This document shows, one piece after another, positions 1-11,145 of a DNA stretch of 64,000 nt. The position numbers were made by a program, and so were the translations under genes. Position 1 is the first letter of the stretch. Every line of letters begins with the position of its first letter. This DNA comes from Dysidea avara (Eukaryota > Porifera > Demospongiae > Dictyoceratida > Dysideidae): NCBI RefSeq assembly GCF_963678975.1, contig NC_089274.1, positions 31,807,053-31,871,052 on the forward strand, written 5' to 3'. The notes beneath the pieces are model-generated. The model saw only the letters and a program-made list of their open reading frames with translations. It ran no database searches and had not been told where the DNA came from.

Positions 1-1243
1 AACTGGCTATGGTGCTTCCTTTTAACTTGTTTTTTTTTTTCACTGCAGGAATTGTGGAACAAAAGCCAGAAGCAATTATGTGTATACGTACCTTTTTTGT
101 CTGATTAAATATTTGTATATTTTACACTAAATGATATCACATATGTAATAGGGCGATTTCTTACATAACTGAACTGTAGCTGAAACTCTCATTGTTTGTA
201 GTTTGAACTCTTTTCAGGGTGACTTGTTTCTAGCTGAACTCTCTACATGGTGATATGTTTCTAGCACATATTTCTACAGAGTGATTTGTTTGTAGCTGAT
301 CTCTCTATAGGGTAACTTGTTTCTAGCTGATATCTCTACAGAGTGACTTGTTTCCAGCTGATCCTTCTACAGGGTGATTTAATTGTTTGTAGCTGATCTC
401 TCTACTGGGTGACTTGTTTCTAGTTGAACTCTCTACTGGATGACTTGTTCCTAACTGATCTCTCTACATGATCATTTGTTTCCAACACATATTTCTACTG
501 GGTTATTTGTTTGTAGCTGATCTCTATATGGGTTACTTCTTTCTATCTGATCTCTCTTCAGGGTGACTGCTCTATTAGGATGACTGCTCTATTAGAGTAT
601 CTCGATCTCGCACTTCCTACACTAAGTTGGATTTTGTGTTATAACTCTGTGGCTTTAAGTCTGATTCTTCTACATTATTGAAGAGCCTTTCATGATTACT
701 CCATCTGTACAGCGATTTTCAAAGCATTATTCCAAGCGGTTTTTCCGGTAGGGCATGGCAAGTGGTCATTGTTTATTAGCTAATCTCGATTGTGTAATTG
801 GCCTTTTCGCTGTATCTTCATGGTTTTTAGCTCGATTTTTTCAAACCACAAAAAGTTTGAGGTTCAATAGTTAACCTATCCATGCACCAATTTTCAGCTT
901 CTTCCCATAAGCGGTTTACCCTGTAGGCATGACAAAATATTGGTGTTATTTTTTGTGAATAATTGCTAATAACTCCTTGACTGTTTACTGTATTCCAGCC
1001 AAACTTGGTACCAAGATGCGCCTTTATATCCCCCTTCTGTGTACCAAATTTCAAGCTTGAAGCGATTTCGCTCAAATTTGGAAGAAGTTGGTGGGCATGT
1101 CCACAGCAAAAATCATCTTGTTTCATCAAGGCAGCACAGAGCTACAGAGGTGCGAAAATTGTGTTTTCTTTCTTCCTGTCAATATACTCACGAGTGTTGC
1201 GCGCTGGCTTCTTGGGCCGCACGACACTACCGTGTGTCTTGAT
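1..1243 (+). mobile_element. Satellite-bearing composite element, copy A (cut by window start)
   Basis: Right part of a composite repeat. About 165-560 is a degenerate 31-bp tandem array (core TAGCTGAACTCTCTACA). At 561-612 comes the CTCTATTAGAG motif followed by TATCTCGATCTCGCA. Then follows about 630 bp of non-tandem tail ending at CGTGTGTCTTGAT (1231-1243). The same order occurs in copy B (4594-9074), and the tail alone in copy C (23203-23739). The tail carries an internal module, ending in a GCGGTTT...GTAGG(C/G) stretch, repeated about twice. I see no transposase. The boundary at 1243 is inferred because all three copies end with CTTGAT there. Confidence 0.75.
165..560 (+). repeat. 31-bp minisatellite, degenerate
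   Basis: Roughly twelve diverged copies of the 31-bp unit (TAGCTGAACTCTCTACA followed by GGGTGATTTGTTT). Same unit as the long array at 4975-8240 but more mutated. Confidence 0.85.
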
Positions 1244-1250
1244 ATATGTT

Positions 1251-2034
1251 AAAGCATTGCCACGAGCGCAAAATGAAAAATAAAGCACGAGGTGTGCAGC
1301 CAAGATGCTAATAATGCACGAGGTGAAGCACATTATTAGTATTAAGGCCAAGCACCGAGTGCTTTATTTTTCATATAGCACTCGCAGCAATGCTTTAAAT
1401 GATTTATGGAACTTTCTAGTGGTAGCTTGCAGCCATACACTAGGACTCATAATTAACACACATTAAATTATTAGCAGCCTGAATGCACACAAACTAGTTT
1501 ACCAAAGCAACTCATGCGTAGTTCACCACCATAGTTTGGCATGGTAGACGCTCATTGCATATTTTGGCAGGTTTTGGTCACAACCCACAATTGATTCTAT
1601 TGTGACACATGGTGAAGTATTTCCATGATATCTCCAGGACTTGTCCGTTAACAGTAACAAACGTAATAGCAACATTACCTTCTCCCACCCATCATCAAAG
1701 TATTTAAATATGTCTATAAAAGCAATCCAGTGGTAGAACTCGTATTGGCTGGGGTGATTGACCACTCAGCGCGGTGAGGGCTATCAGCCGGCATCGGCTT
1801 GGGTGATTAGTTGTACCGGCGTGAGCACCATGGGCTATTAGCCTGCACTAGAGCACATGGGCAACTGTGCTTTGCTTTATTGCACTGAGAAATAAAAGCT
1901 CTCTAAAGCACTCTTTGCGGTGCAATAAAGCACTCTTTGTGGGCAATGAAGCACTGTTTGCCCTAAAGTGTACTTTATGAAAGTTAAAGTACATTTTTCC
2001 TTTGGTCTCACCCACACAAAGTTCTATAAATCAC
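1251..2034. mobile_element. Hairpin-ended inverted-repeat element, short copy
   Basis: 1251-1396 is a long imperfect hairpin (AAAGCATTGCCACGAGCG pairing with CGCAGCAATGCTTT) with GTGCTTTATTTTTCAT stems. It is followed by about 640 bp whose 1720-1760 part (CAATCCAGTGGTAG, CGTATTGGCT, GGTGATTGA) matches the reverse complement of 14690-14730 in the larger hairpin-ended element. ATTTATGGAACTTT near 1402 and AAGTTCTATAAAT near 2020 are a second, inner inverted pair. No coding capacity seen. Boundaries approximate. Confidence 0.55.
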
Positions 2035-2131
2035 AGTAAAACAATAAGAAGTGTTATGTCCCTACTGTGCTAAAGATACCAAGATGGAAATGCACAGTAG
2101 GGATATAACACTTCTTATTGTTTTACTGTGA
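2031..2131. repeat. 40-bp inverted repeat hairpin
   Basis: 2031-2070 and 2092-2131 are almost perfect reverse complements (TCACAGTAAAACAATAAGAA at one end, its complement at the other) separated by 21 bp. It would form a very stable hairpin, or may be a small palindromic MITE. Confidence 0.85.
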
Positions 2132-2548
2132 TTTAATATGTACTACTCCAGCTTGTTTCAGTACATTTTATCAATGTGCTATGGTCCCTACTCTAGTTGA
2201 AGTACTTGTATGTTAACTTTTTTTGTAAAATAAAATTACTATGACTGGTGAACCCACGCATGCTGCATCAAAAGAAAGAAATGGCACCATGTGATCAATT
2301 ATCATATGAAAAGTGAATAATGCACAGCAGGGATATAACACTTCTTATTGTTTTACTGTGATTTAATATGTACTACTCCAGCTTGTTTCAGTACATTTTA
2401 TCAATGTGCTATGGTCCCTACTCTAGTTGAAGTACTTGTATGTTAACTTTTTTTGTAAAATAAAATTACTATGACTGGTGAACCCACGCATGCTGCATCA
2501 AAAGAAAGAAATGGCACCATGTGATCAATTATCATATGGAAAGTGAAG
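2091..2548 (+). repeat. 230-bp tandem duplication
   Basis: 2091-2320 and 2321-2548 are near-identical head-to-tail copies, each starting TGCACAG(T/C)AGGGATATAAC. The unit includes the right stem of the preceding hairpin. The few differences suggest a recent duplication. Confidence 0.9.
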
Positions 2549-2661
2549 TATCCATTATGTCAGCTATGTTCAACCGGTTACACAGCATTATGAATCAATA
2601 ATGGTTCGAAAAGCACCTCTGCAATCAAAGTAGCCACTATGAAAATTACAGACGATTTTTA

Positions 2662-2829
2662 TTACAAAGGGAAGCCATCATGTGCTACCCCCAAAATCGA
2701 CACCAGCAAAGATGAATGGGACACAAAGGAGACACAAAGGAGGACACTGGTAAGTCCATGAAGAATGCATTGCACATACTGCAGTATGCCAAAAGCTGTG
2801 TAGAACAGTGAAAAAATTAAGTCTGCAGC
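2662..2829 (-). CDS. Probable terminal exon (fourth membrane helix) of tetraspan-like gene
   Basis: Minus-strand open segment of 55 codons ending in TAA at 2662-2664. It would join in phase 0 to the exon at 3479-3670 through an acceptor ending TAAG (2830-2833). It begins AADLIFSLFYTAFGILQY, a credible fourth transmembrane helix, and stays hydrophobic. An AATAAA polyadenylation signal overlaps the stop codon (TAATAAAA), which supports a gene end here. The acceptor has a weak pyrimidine tract, and GTATGT inside the exon could be a donor, so the exon may be shorter, with a further exon beyond. Moderately supported. Confidence 0.4.
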   Translation of the reverse strand, partial: AADLIFSLFYTAFGILQYVQCILHGLTSVLLCVSFVSHSSLLVSILGVAHDGFPL

Positions 2830-3478
2830 CTTAGCCATTATTAAGTTGTGTTTGTCTAAAGGCATCAGTCAGTTACTTACTCAGTCAGTCAGTCAATCAA
2901 TCACTAGAAAATTCCATTTAATAATTTAAAAAAAATCCATATCAACTTGTTGAAAGCATTTTGGGTTGATCTGAATGCTTGTTTGGGCTTAGTTTTACCT
3001 AACCAATACTACTTCACCGTTGTCCAGGAAAAGTGAGCATATTCACACAATAATACATAATTAACAATGGTCTTAGTAACAAGCACATTTTGCACAGGCA
3101 CCCTCATATCAATGAGTATTATTACAATTTGGGAGGGGGGGTAGTAAAGTGTTGCGATCTATTAAAGTGCATTCTTATCACATTCTTAAAATTATCTAAT
3201 GAGCTGCAACTAACAATATATGGGGCAAAACTTAAATGTAGTGGGGAGAAACTAAATTTGTAAGGGTCTACATACACTGCTTGCTGTGCGTATTAAAGCT
3301 GGAAGGTCTTAATCACTGATGAATGTAAGCATTTAGTGGAACATATGGTATACTGGCTATAATTACTGTATGAGGTGTCCATTATAGGGAGTATACTGGT
3401 TAATAGAGGTCCCATTGTAGTTGTATGAAGATACAGGATTTAGCTACCGTGCAAAACTAAACACTATAAAACTCTTAC

Positions 3479-3670
3479 TGCTGCAGCTCCTTCAGAATTT
3501 CTAACTGTTCTGAGGTTATCACAGGCATCTTCAGCTTCTTGAGGAAGATTATCTTGATCACAAGTTCTCTCATAATCGTCATAAAGGTCAGCATTGTCAC
3601 CAGCATAGACTGCATTAGCTACTCCACCAGCAAAGAAACTCAATGCAAAAATGCCACTAATTACTATGTC
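3479..3670 (-). CDS. Internal exon of tetraspan (MARVEL-like) membrane protein
   Basis: 64-codon exon on the minus strand, bounded by acceptor CTAG (3671-3674) and donor GTAAGAGT (3471-3478); both ends are phase 0. It encodes the second half of a membrane helix (ISGIFALSFFAGGVANAVYA) followed by an acidic loop with two cysteines (TCDQDNLPQEAEDACDNL), then SEGAAA. Joined to the exon at 9530-9766 it gives FAII-DIVISGIFAL, one continuous helix. Three or four helices with a cysteine pair in the loop after helix 3 fits MARVEL-type proteins (synaptogyrin, occludin relatives). The family call is inference from topology, not from diagnostic residues. The amino-terminal exon was not found. Confidence 0.65.
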
Positions 3671-4593
3671 CTAGATGATACATATACAAAACTAATGTAA
3701 ACAACAAACTGAAAATGTATGTGAGAGTGTCATTAAGGACAGCAGTACTTATAAAAAGTGACAAAAACTTTTGCCAAAAATAGTGCTTCAAATAGATTAT
3801 AATGATTATGCACTTATCACTCATAGAATTGTGTATATAAAATTTTAAAATGTAAGGATCCATGTCCTGATAGTTTAAGGGTGACATGATGAAATGACAC
3901 AGCTTTGACAATCCCAACTTTGCTAGGTAGTTATGATTTGCTCAGAGCATTCCAAATTTCTACATAATTATTCCATCAAATTCTCTTGTTTTGGTACTCT
4001 TTAAGGCATGCATTCCTGCTTCAAGTACTCAACTTTGCTTTTCATTTTGCAGCATGTAAATATTGACAATTTTTAGAGTGTTCTATTAGAATTCCTCTAC
4101 AATTCGCCTAATTGTTGTATTAGGGTGACCTATTAGTTAAGGTATCTCTTCAACAACCCTTGGCTCATTAAGGTGGTGGTCAAGTGGCTGTAGGTTTTTA
4201 AATGCCGTATCTCCCTCTCCATACAGAGTTCAACCTAGAGCTAACAACAAGGAGGCATGGACCTATGTTCTTGCTGCGTAAAGAAGACTATTTCATCTTC
4301 AGCACTATATTACAAGATGGTTTCATAATATTATTTGAAGTAAGATCACAAACAAATGTGAAGCAATAATTGTCTCCCCTTTGGTAACCAGTAATTCTTA
4401 ATAGTTTATGTTCCTATGTATAATAAGTTAGCAAAAGCATCAAGCATTACGCCACCATAATAGAACGAGTTTTTCAAGATTTTTATGACAGAACTACAGC
4501 AAACATAAACACACTGCACATTATTACTGCATGATGTATCTAACAAATAGTGTTATTATTTTTATTGGATTATTTACAATTCATGGAAGTAAG
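3671..4593. other. Intron sequence without recognised content
   Basis: AT-rich intron DNA between the tetraspan exon and satellite element B. I see no conserved coding, no TIR pair and no tandem array, apart from the junction at 4594. Confidence 0.5.
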
Positions 4594-7500
4594 ATCAAGA
4601 TACTCTAATAGAGCAGTCACTTACTCTAATATAGCAGTCAGGAAATGCTGTTAAGTCAGCTCTTGAGCATAACTTTGATTTTGAAAGCATAATTTTGAGC
4701 ATAATAGGTTTGAATTTTGAGTAGTGCTCAAAAGCATAATAGCGAAGCACAATTAGAATTAAGCCAGCACATTTTGTAGTATTTGTATACTACAAAATTG
4801 GCCGGCTTTGGGTTTTTTTTAACCCATGTGTTTTTTTCTTTACCACAGGAAGAAGAAAAGAACTTAAAGAAGATTTTTTATACTTCAATTATTTTTGATT
4901 TTATTATTAATTATACAAATTATATACGTATATTTATTACATGCCCATTATTCCCCACAGGATATTATTTTGCAGCTGATCTCTCTACTGGGTGACTTGA
5001 AATGTAGCTGAACTATCTATTAGGTGACCTCTTCTAGCTGATCTCTCTACAGGGTGATTTGTTTCTAGATGAACTCTCTACAGGTGATTTGTTAGCAGCT
5101 AAACTCTCTACATGGTGGTTTCTTTGTAGCTGAACTCTCTACACGATGGTTTCTTTGTAGCTGAACTCTCTACAAGGTGACTTCTTCTAGCTGAACTCTC
5201 TACAGGGTGATCTTTTTGTAGCTGAACTCTCTACAGGGTGATTTGTTTGCAACTGAACTCTCTACATGATGGTTTCTTTGTAGCTGAACTCTCTACAAGG
5301 TGACTTCTTCTAGCTGATCTCTCTACAGGGTGATTTGTTTCTAGCTGAACTCTCTACAGGTTATTTGTTTGCAGCTAAACTCTCTACATGGTGGTTTCGT
5401 TGTAGCTGAACTCTCTACACGATGGTTTCTTTGTAGCTGAACTCTCTACAAGGTAACTTCTTCTAGCTGATCTCTCTACAGCGTGATTTGTTTCTAGTTG
5501 AACTCTCTACAGGTGATTTGTTTGCAGCTAAACTCTCTACATGGTGGTTTCCTTGTAGCTGAACTCTCTACATGATGGTTTCTGTGTAGCTGAACTCTCT
5601 ACAAGGTAACTTCTTCTAGCTGAACCCTCTACAGGGCGATTTGTTGTAGTTGAATTCTCTACAGGGTGATTTATTTGAGGCTGAACTCTCTACATGGCAG
5701 TTTCTTTGTAACTGAACACTCTACAAGGTGATTTCTTGTAACTGATCTTTCTACAGGGTGAATTGTTTATAGCTGAACTATCTACAAGGTAACTTCTTCT
5801 AGCTGATCTCTCTACAGGGTGATTTGTTTGTATAGATGAACTATCTACAAGGTAACTTCTTCTAGCTGATCTCTCTACAGGGTGATTTGTTTGCAGCTGA
5901 AATCTTTACATGATGGTTTCTTTGTAGCTGAACTCTCTACAAGGTGACTTCTTCTAGCTGATCCCTCTACAGGGGGATTTGTTTGTAGCTGAACTCCCAA
6001 CAAGTGATTTATTTGCAGCTGACCTCTTTATGTGGTGGTTTCTTTGTAGCTGAACTCACTACAAGATGACCTCTTCTAGCTGATCTCTCTCCAGGGTGAT
6101 GTGTTTCTAGCTGAACTCTCTACTGGTGATTTGTTGCAGTTAAACTCTCTACGTAGTGGTTTCTTTGTAGCTGAACTCTTTACAAGGTGACTTCTTCTAG
6201 CTGAACTCTCTACAAGGTGATTTCTTTGTAGCTGAACTCTCTACATGATGGTTTCTTTGTAGCTGAACTCTCTACAAGGTGACCTCTTCTAGCTGATCCT
6301 TCTACAGGGCGATTTGTTTGTAGTTGAATTCTCTACACAGTGATTTGTTTGAGGCTGAACTCTCTACATGGCGGTTTTTTTGTAGCTGAACTCTCTACAA
6401 GGTGACCTCTTCTAGCTGAACTTTCTACAGGGTGACTTGTTTCTAGCTGAACTCTCTACAGGTTATTTGTTTGCAGCTAATCTCTCTACATGGTGGTTTC
6501 TTTGTAGCTGAACTCTCTACATGATGGTTTCTTTGTAGCTGAACTCTCTACAAGGTGATTTGTTTGCAGCTGAACTCTCTACATGGTGGTTTCTTTGTAG
6601 CTGAACTCTCTACATGATGGTTTCTTTGTAGCTGAACTCTCTACAAGGTGATTTGTTTGCAGCTGAACTCTCTACATGATGGTTTCTTTGTAGCTGGACT
6701 CTCTACAAGGTGACCTCTTCTAGCTGATCTCTCTACAGGGTGATCTTTTTGTAGCTGAACGCTCTACAGGGTGATTTGTTTGCAGCTGAACTCTCTACAT
6801 GATGGTTTCTTTGTAGCTGAACTCTCTACAAGGTGACCTCTTCTAGCTGATCTCTCTACAGGGTGATCTTTTTGTAGTTGAACGCTCTACAGGGTGATTT
6901 GTTTGCAGCTGAACTCTCTACATGATGGTTTCTTTGTAGCTGAACTCTCTACAAGGTGACCTCTTCTAGCTGATCTCTCTACGGGTGATTTGTTTCTAGC
7001 TGTGTGAACTCTCTACAGGCGATATGTTTGCAGCTGAACTGTCTACATGGTGGTTTCTTTGTACCTGAACTCTCTACAAGGTGACTTGTTTCTAGCTGAT
7101 CCCTCTACAAGGTGACTTCCTCGAGCTGATCTCTCTACAGGTTGATTTGTTTGTAGCTGAACTCTCTACAGGGTGATTTGTTTGCAGCTGAACTCTCTAC
7201 AGGGTGATTTGTTTGTAGCTGAACTCTCTACAGGATGGTTTCTTTGTTACTGAACTTTCTACAAGGCAACTTTTTTCTAGCTGATCTCTCTACAAGGTGA
7301 CTTCCTCTAGCTGATCTCTCTATAGGGTGGCTTGTATCTAGCTGAACTATCTACAGGATGATCTGTTCATAGTTGAACTCTCTACAGGTTAATTTGTTTG
7401 TAGCTGAAATCTCTTGTTTCAAACTGATCTCACTGTAGCATAACTTCTTTGTAGCTGAACTCTCTACAGAGTGATTTTTTTTGTAGCTGAACTGTATATA

Positions 7501-9074
7501 GGGTGATTTGTTTGTACCTGAACTTTCTACAGGGTGATTTGTTTATAGCTGAATGTTCTGCAGGGTGATTTGTTTGTAGTTGATCTCTCTACAGGGTTTC
7601 TTTGCAGCTGAGTTCTCTACAGGGTGACTTCTTCTAGCTGAACTCTCTCTTGTTTCTAGCTGATCTCTCTACAGAGTAACTTGTTTGTATAGCTGAACTC
7701 TTTACAGAGTAGTATTTTGGTTGCTGAACTCTCTACACGGTGACTTGTTTGTAGCAAAATTCTTTACAGAGTGACTTGTTGGTAGCTGAATCCTCTACAG
7801 AGTGACTTACTTGTAGCTGAATTCTCTACAGAGTGACTTACTTGTAGCTGAACACTGTATAAACTATAAAGTGACTTATCTGTAGCTGAACTTTCTTAGG
7901 TTTACTTGTTTGCAGGTGATCTCTATAGGGTGACTTGTTTTTATAGATGAACTCTTTACAGGGTAGTTTCTTTGTAGCTGAACTCTCTCCACAGTGACTT
8001 GTTTGTAGCTGAATTCTCCAGCGAGTGTAGCCGAACTCTCTACAGGGTGCATGACTTGTTTATAGCTGAACTCACTTCAGTGTGACTTGTAATGTTCTGA
8101 ATCACTACAGCGATATATTTGTAGCTGAACTCTCTATAGGGTGACTTGATTCTTGCTGAACTGTCTATAAGATTAACTGTTTGCAGCTGAACTCCCTACA
8201 GAATAACCTGTAATGTAATAGAATTCTATAATGGAGTAAATAAATTAGCTGAATGCTCTATTAGGGTGACTGTTCTATTAGAGTATCTCGATCTCGCATT
8301 TGCTACACGGAGTTGGCTTTCGAATCATAACTCAGTGGTTTGTATTCCAATTCTTCTATACTACTGCAAGGACTTTCAATGAAGATTATTCCAGCTATAC
8401 ACCGATTTTCAGCTCATTGCTCTAAGCGGTTTGCCTAGTAGGCGCGAAAACTAAATTTTTTTTTTATTCCTAAAAATCGATCGCGTAATTGTGACACAGG
8501 TTGGGTTTTGTGTCATATCTCTGTGGTCTTTATCTCGATTCCTTTCAAACCACCAAAAGGCACTCCTACGATGGTTACTCCATCTACATAGCAATTTTCA
8601 ACTCATTCCATGAAGCGGTTTACCCTGTAGGCGTGACAACAAATCGATCTTGTTTTACGCGAATAATCGGTCATAACTCCTGAATCATTCATCGGATTTG
8701 CACCAAAGTTGATGCTAGGATTCGCTTTTGGACTCCCCTTCTGTGTGCCAAATTTCAAGGCGAGCGGAGTACGCGTTTGCGTTTTATAGCAATTTTTGCA
8801 AGTGTGCGAAAAGACGAAGAAGAAAAAAACGAAGAAAAAAAAATAAAACTTTGGCCACTCGTATCTCGGAAATGGCTTGAGTGATTTCCATAAAATTTGG
8901 AATGTAGACTCCCCTAGCTGGCGGGCAACTCTGCAGCAAATTTGGTTCCAATCGGATAAGGTATCACCGAGATACAAATGTGTGAAAATGACGTTTTCTT
9001 TCTTCCTGTCAATATACTCACGGTGTGGCGCGCCGGCTTCTTGGGCCACACGACACACTATCGTGTGTCTTGAT
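4594..9074 (+). mobile_element. Satellite-bearing composite element, copy B (complete)
   Basis: Starts ATCAAGATACTCTAATAGAG (4594) and ends CGTGTGTCTTGAT (9062-9074), so the extreme ends form a short inverted pair ATCAAGA(T/C)AC. Order: motif CTCTAATAGAGCAGTCAC twice (4601-4640), unique AT-rich part with hairpin TTTTGTAGTAT/ATACTACAAAA (4768-4797), 31-bp array (4975-8240), the same motif inverted (8250-8290), and the tail (8290-9074). The tail contains a purine-rich stretch at 8808-8855 and two diverged copies of a CGATTTTCA...GCGGTTT...GTAGGC module. No transposase or RT seen, so non-autonomous or a satellite-carrying relic. It sits inside the intron of the tetraspan gene. Confidence 0.7.
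4975..8240 (+). repeat. 31-bp minisatellite array, about 100 copies
   Basis: Unit about 31 bp: TAGCTGAACTCTCTACA plus a variable (A/G)GGTGATTTGTTTG-like half. Subtypes alternate (GTGATTTGTTTG, ATGGTTTCTTTG, GTGACTTCTTC). Groups of 3-4 subtypes recur together around 6430-7000, indicating higher-order copying. The array decays toward 7400-8240. Every unit contains the palindromic AGCT and the TCTCTACA block. No open reading frame runs through it. Confidence 0.95.
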
Positions 9075-9369
9075 CACATGCCATTTACTACACAAAGAAT
9101 TACTCTACAAGAACAAGCAAATCTGATGGTGTGCAGGTTTCTTTGATTTAAACCTTATTTAATTGTACACTGAAGCAATTAAAACATGTATAATTTTATG
9201 TGGCATGTCTATTTTTTGTCTAAATAGAATTTTATGCAGGTTTTCACTCAGCTGGTCACATTTTTATAAGAAAACTGTCATTTAAATTTGCACTATGAAT
9301 GAACTGTGTGTAATGTTACTCTACAGCTCTTGTGAATATAGGATCAACATCCAAGATAACGCATTTGTC

Positions 9370-9465
9370 TACATGTGATGCAATGCAGTCTAATTCAATG
9401 TGATACCACACATGTGATAAAATGCAGCTTAATTCAATGTGATACTACAATGCAGTGTAATTCAT
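9370..9465 (+). repeat. Short tandem repeat, about 37 bp x 2.5
   Basis: Repeats of ATGTGAT(G/A)(C/A)AATGCAG followed by TTCAATGTGATAC inside the tetraspan intron. The remainder of 9075-9529 has no recognised feature. Confidence 0.7.
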
Positions 9466-9529
9466 TATAAACAATAAGCATCACACAAAGCAGTACATGC
9501 ATGCATGTTACAACATCCTTCAAACTTAC

Positions 9530-9766
9530 TATTATTGCAAAAATCAGGAAGTTCTCATTGACAATGGAGATGTTGAGGAATCGTGTAAGTATGATTATTG
9601 GCTCAATGACCATACACATTACAGCCAAGAATATCAGCCACCCAGCACCAGACTCGTATAAACCAGCATCTTCATATTCTAATCCAACATCATCTGCAGC
9701 ATCGTCAAGGTCTTTGATGTTAGACAATGCGACTGCGGCACAAATCAGTATTATAAATCCCAATTC
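9530..9766 (-). CDS. Internal exon of the same tetraspan (MARVEL-like) gene
   Basis: 79-codon exon on the minus strand between acceptor ATAG (9767-9770) and donor GTAAGTTTG (9521-9529), phase 0 at both ends. Residues 3-17 (GFIILICAAVALSNI) form helix 1. An acidic loop follows (DLDDAADDVGLEYEDAG), then helix 2 (WLIFLAVMCMVIEPIIIL), and finally the start of helix 3 (FLIFAII), which is completed by the exon at 3479-3670. Helix 1 starts at the exon's first residues, so an upstream coding exon must exist at higher coordinates; I could not find it. The downstream intron is 5.86 kb and contains the whole of satellite element copy B. Good splice sites and frame continuity make this a real host gene. 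Confidence 0.7.
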
Positions 9767-10304
9767 CTATATTATAGAGATCAAAATGTTTGCTTTAAAA
9801 CACATGTACCATGTACACTTAATATTTGTCATGTAGATATTAATGATAATGTTTACATACTTTGCCCTGTATGCAATTAGGATGCCCCACATACATATGG
9901 GACAGCCATATGCAATAGGGCCTCAAATTGGTATATGGGTGACCCGGGTATACGTACATGTATGGGGCTAATATGTTTAATTTTTTAATAGAGCGTTAGC
10001 TACAGGCACAGCATAATTCATACACAAATACTGACTGTATTTATTCTGTCTATGTTATGGTGTTGGAACTAATAGTCCAAAAATTCTCAAACAAAAATAG
10101 ACCACAGCCCCAAATAGTGAATAACATTAGAGTCATTTATAGATTTGAGGTTCGTTTTGTCTCGTTATAGGGAGTTTTTAAAAATAGTTGTTCCAATACT
10201 GAATAAAGACGGAGTCAGAATATGTAGTATTGGAACACTATTTTTGCTGTGAGGACAATTGTGTACTCATGAATTATTTATGTTGATGGACCAATTTTGC
10301 ATAT
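9767..10304. other. No recognised content
   Basis: AT-rich; a weak inverted pair GTTGGAAC / GTTCCAA (about 10070 and 10190) may be the trace of an old MITE. The missing amino-terminal exon of the tetraspan gene should lie here or further on, but I cannot identify it. Confidence 0.4.
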
Positions 10305-11132
10305 ACCGTATAGGGAGAAAGTTTTGATGGGCAAACGTTTCCCCACAAATGCACATGGAAATTTTTGCAGCAGCCCAGCTTCTTTTCGTAAGCCATGCCT
10401 ACTTATTGGGATTGTCTAGCTAGTCATATGTGGAGTCACACCCATTTAGTAAGTGTGTTGCTGCAGTCTGAAGGCATGCATGAAGCCATGTGCATTGCTA
10501 TGTGTACACCCAATCTAGAGCCACGCCCACTTTATCAATCATCAAATGCCAGTGTATGTATGCATCGTATTCGTCGTGAGCCTGTGGAGAAGCTTGCTGT
10601 ACACAACAGTGACTTCATACTTAATTGGATTACTATTAACATTAATTACCACTTTGTATGCATACACTTATTAGTTTTTGTAGCTTATTAGTGTAATCAG
10701 CCAGTTGTTTTTACCTACCCATGTCTGTATTACTACTTTTTGTATGTTATCATTAGGTTGTTTTGACATATCTCTGTCTCTTTATTGTTCTAGTTTTGTA
10801 GCTAATTAACTTTCTTTGTGAACCTGTATGGTTAACCTTTAGTTGACCTTAGCACCACATCTTGTATAAATACAGTGTATGTGTGTTTGAAAAGTCAGTC
10901 TGTGCTAAGCCTTGAGAGAGTGAGTTTGGAGAATCGTAGCTAGAACCACTCCGACACGCGACAGAGCCATGCCCACTTATCAACATAACATATGTGCATT
11001 GTTTATGTGTACAGCTAAGTATTTGAGCGGGCACCGCCATACTTTCGTCCACCACGAAAGTTTAACCGCAAATAAGTTTGTTTGCCTTCTACAGTGAAAC
11101 TTTCGCCCATTGCAACTGTCTCCCTATATGGT
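10305..11132. mobile_element. Non-autonomous DNA element with ACC(G/A)TATAGGGAGA ends
   Basis: Left end ACCGTATAGGGAGAAAG (10305) and the complement of the right end, ACCATATAGGGAGACAG (ending 11132), form a terminal inverted pair. Flanks are TA-rich on both sides (CATATA / TATATA), compatible with a TA or TATA target duplication. The interior holds a repeated GCC(A/C)(T/C)GCC(T/C)ACTT block (10395, 10520, 10968). No transposase. Confidence 0.6.
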
Positions 11133-11145
11133 ATATATATATTAG

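Noticed and set aside
1-110. Short exon GAATTGTGGAACAAAAGCC after a strong poly-T/CAG acceptor
   Set aside because: A similar poly-T plus CAGGAAGAAGAAAAG stretch precedes the array in element B (4810-4860), so it is probably part of the composite element's left end.
4975-8240. CRISPR-like array
   Set aside because: Direct tandem units with no unique spacers, in a eukaryotic context.
827-9058. Similar minus-strand peptides (with KFGTQKG, NYS/DYS and CHAYRVNR) in the tails of elements A, B and C (827-1129, 8603-9058, 23210-23407)
   Set aside because: The nucleotide sequence is conserved equally in all frames, the frames start and stop at different places, and 8603-9058 runs through a homopolymer-rich stretch. 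I treat them as non-coding repeat conservation.
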